Assembly (NCBI GenBank): GCA_029974035.1
Contig: JARKQG010000117.1
Location: 1-5,438, forward strand
Reading direction: 5' to 3'
Source: Eubacteriales bacterium
GTDB lineage: Bacteria; Bacillota_A; Clostridia; Christensenellales; Aristaeellaceae
Length of the DNA stretch: 5,438 nucleotides
A program made the translations under genes and the position numbers. The stretch's first letter is position 1. Each line of letters starts with the position of its first letter. Of this stretch, positions 5,313 to 5,438 are shown piece by piece. The notes beneath the pieces are model-generated. The model did not search any database, was not told the DNA's origin, and saw only the letters and a program-made list of their open reading frames with translations.

Positions 5313-5353
5313 CAAACGGCCACTTTCCGGGACGACCGGAGAGTGGCTGTTTG
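5313..5353 (+). repeat. 18-bp inverted repeat forming a long hairpin
   Basis: The left arm at 5313-5330 (CAAACGGCC...CCGG) pairs with the right arm at 5336-5353 around the loop GACGA. In the + strand RNA all 18 pairs form, two of them G-U. In the - strand RNA those two become A-C mismatches. There is no T tract after it on the + strand. It lies downstream of the nitroreductase gene and could be part of its 3' untranslated region or a dispersed palindrome. The rest of 5354-5438 is purine-rich and holds no gene I can support. Confidence 0.65.
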
Positions 5354-5438
5354 CAAGAAGGCTGGAGGGAGGAAGAAAAACGGAAGGAAGAAGGGCCTGG
5401 CGAGCCTCTTCATGTTTTGAACCGCGGCGGTCAGGAAG

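Noticed and set aside
5309..5413. Leftward 34-codon open frame starting MKRLARPFFLPFFF
   Set aside because: Its basic then hydrophobic start resembles a signal peptide, but the F/L/P content follows from the polypyrimidine strand, there is no ribosome binding site upstream, and it ends inside the hairpin at 5313-5353.

Overview
This 5.4 kb window looks like ordinary chromosome from a high-GC member of the Bacillota (Firmicutes), most likely a Clostridia-type gut or anaerobic lineage. The evidence is a SAM-I (S-box) riboswitch in front of metK, tRNA genes that encode their own CCA ends, strong AGGAGG ribosome binding sites, near-consensus sigma-A promoters, a Firmicutes-type YkuD L,D-transpeptidase and an MnmM/YtqB-type methyltransferase. 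Protein-coding DNA is about 70% GC with strongly GC-rich third positions. The first 150 bases are nearer 52% GC. The lineage is inferred from these features and no species can be named.

Layout, left to right. Bases 1-135 hold the probable 3' end of a rightward gene and its terminator. Bases 146-581 hold a leftward tRNA operon, read in the order tRNA-Thr(UGU), tRNA-Tyr(GUA), tRNA-Leu(CAG), with its own promoter and terminator. A leftward mnmM-like tRNA methyltransferase gene (611-1174) follows, apparently without a terminator between it and the tRNA promoter. A divergent promoter region (1175-1312) separates it from a rightward gene for a secreted L,D-transpeptidase (1313-2452), which ends in a strong terminator. 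metK (2525-3697, leftward) converges on that terminator.

metK is preceded by a complete SAM-I riboswitch with P1-P4, a terminator and a readable antiterminator, all driven by a TTGACA/TATACT promoter. A second divergent region (3920-3978) carries a 7-3-7 palindrome. A rightward two-gene operon follows: a secreted acidic protein resembling the IseA DL-endopeptidase inhibitor family (4050-4673), then a nitroreductase-family flavoprotein (4689-5249). The right edge (5250-5438) holds two strong hairpins and a polypurine tract but no gene I can support.

How the genes relate. MetK makes S-adenosylmethionine, the methyl donor the MnmM-like enzyme would use, and SAM feeds back on metK through the riboswitch. 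The L,D-transpeptidase and the IseA-like protein are both exported and plausibly act on peptidoglycan cross-linking and turnover, but they are separate transcription units and no shared regulator is evident. I see no mobile element, CRISPR array, toxin-antitoxin or defence system. The less explained parts are the regulatory DNA around 3942-3973, the G-U-biased hairpin at 5313-5353, and the split N-terminal domain of the L,D-transpeptidase.
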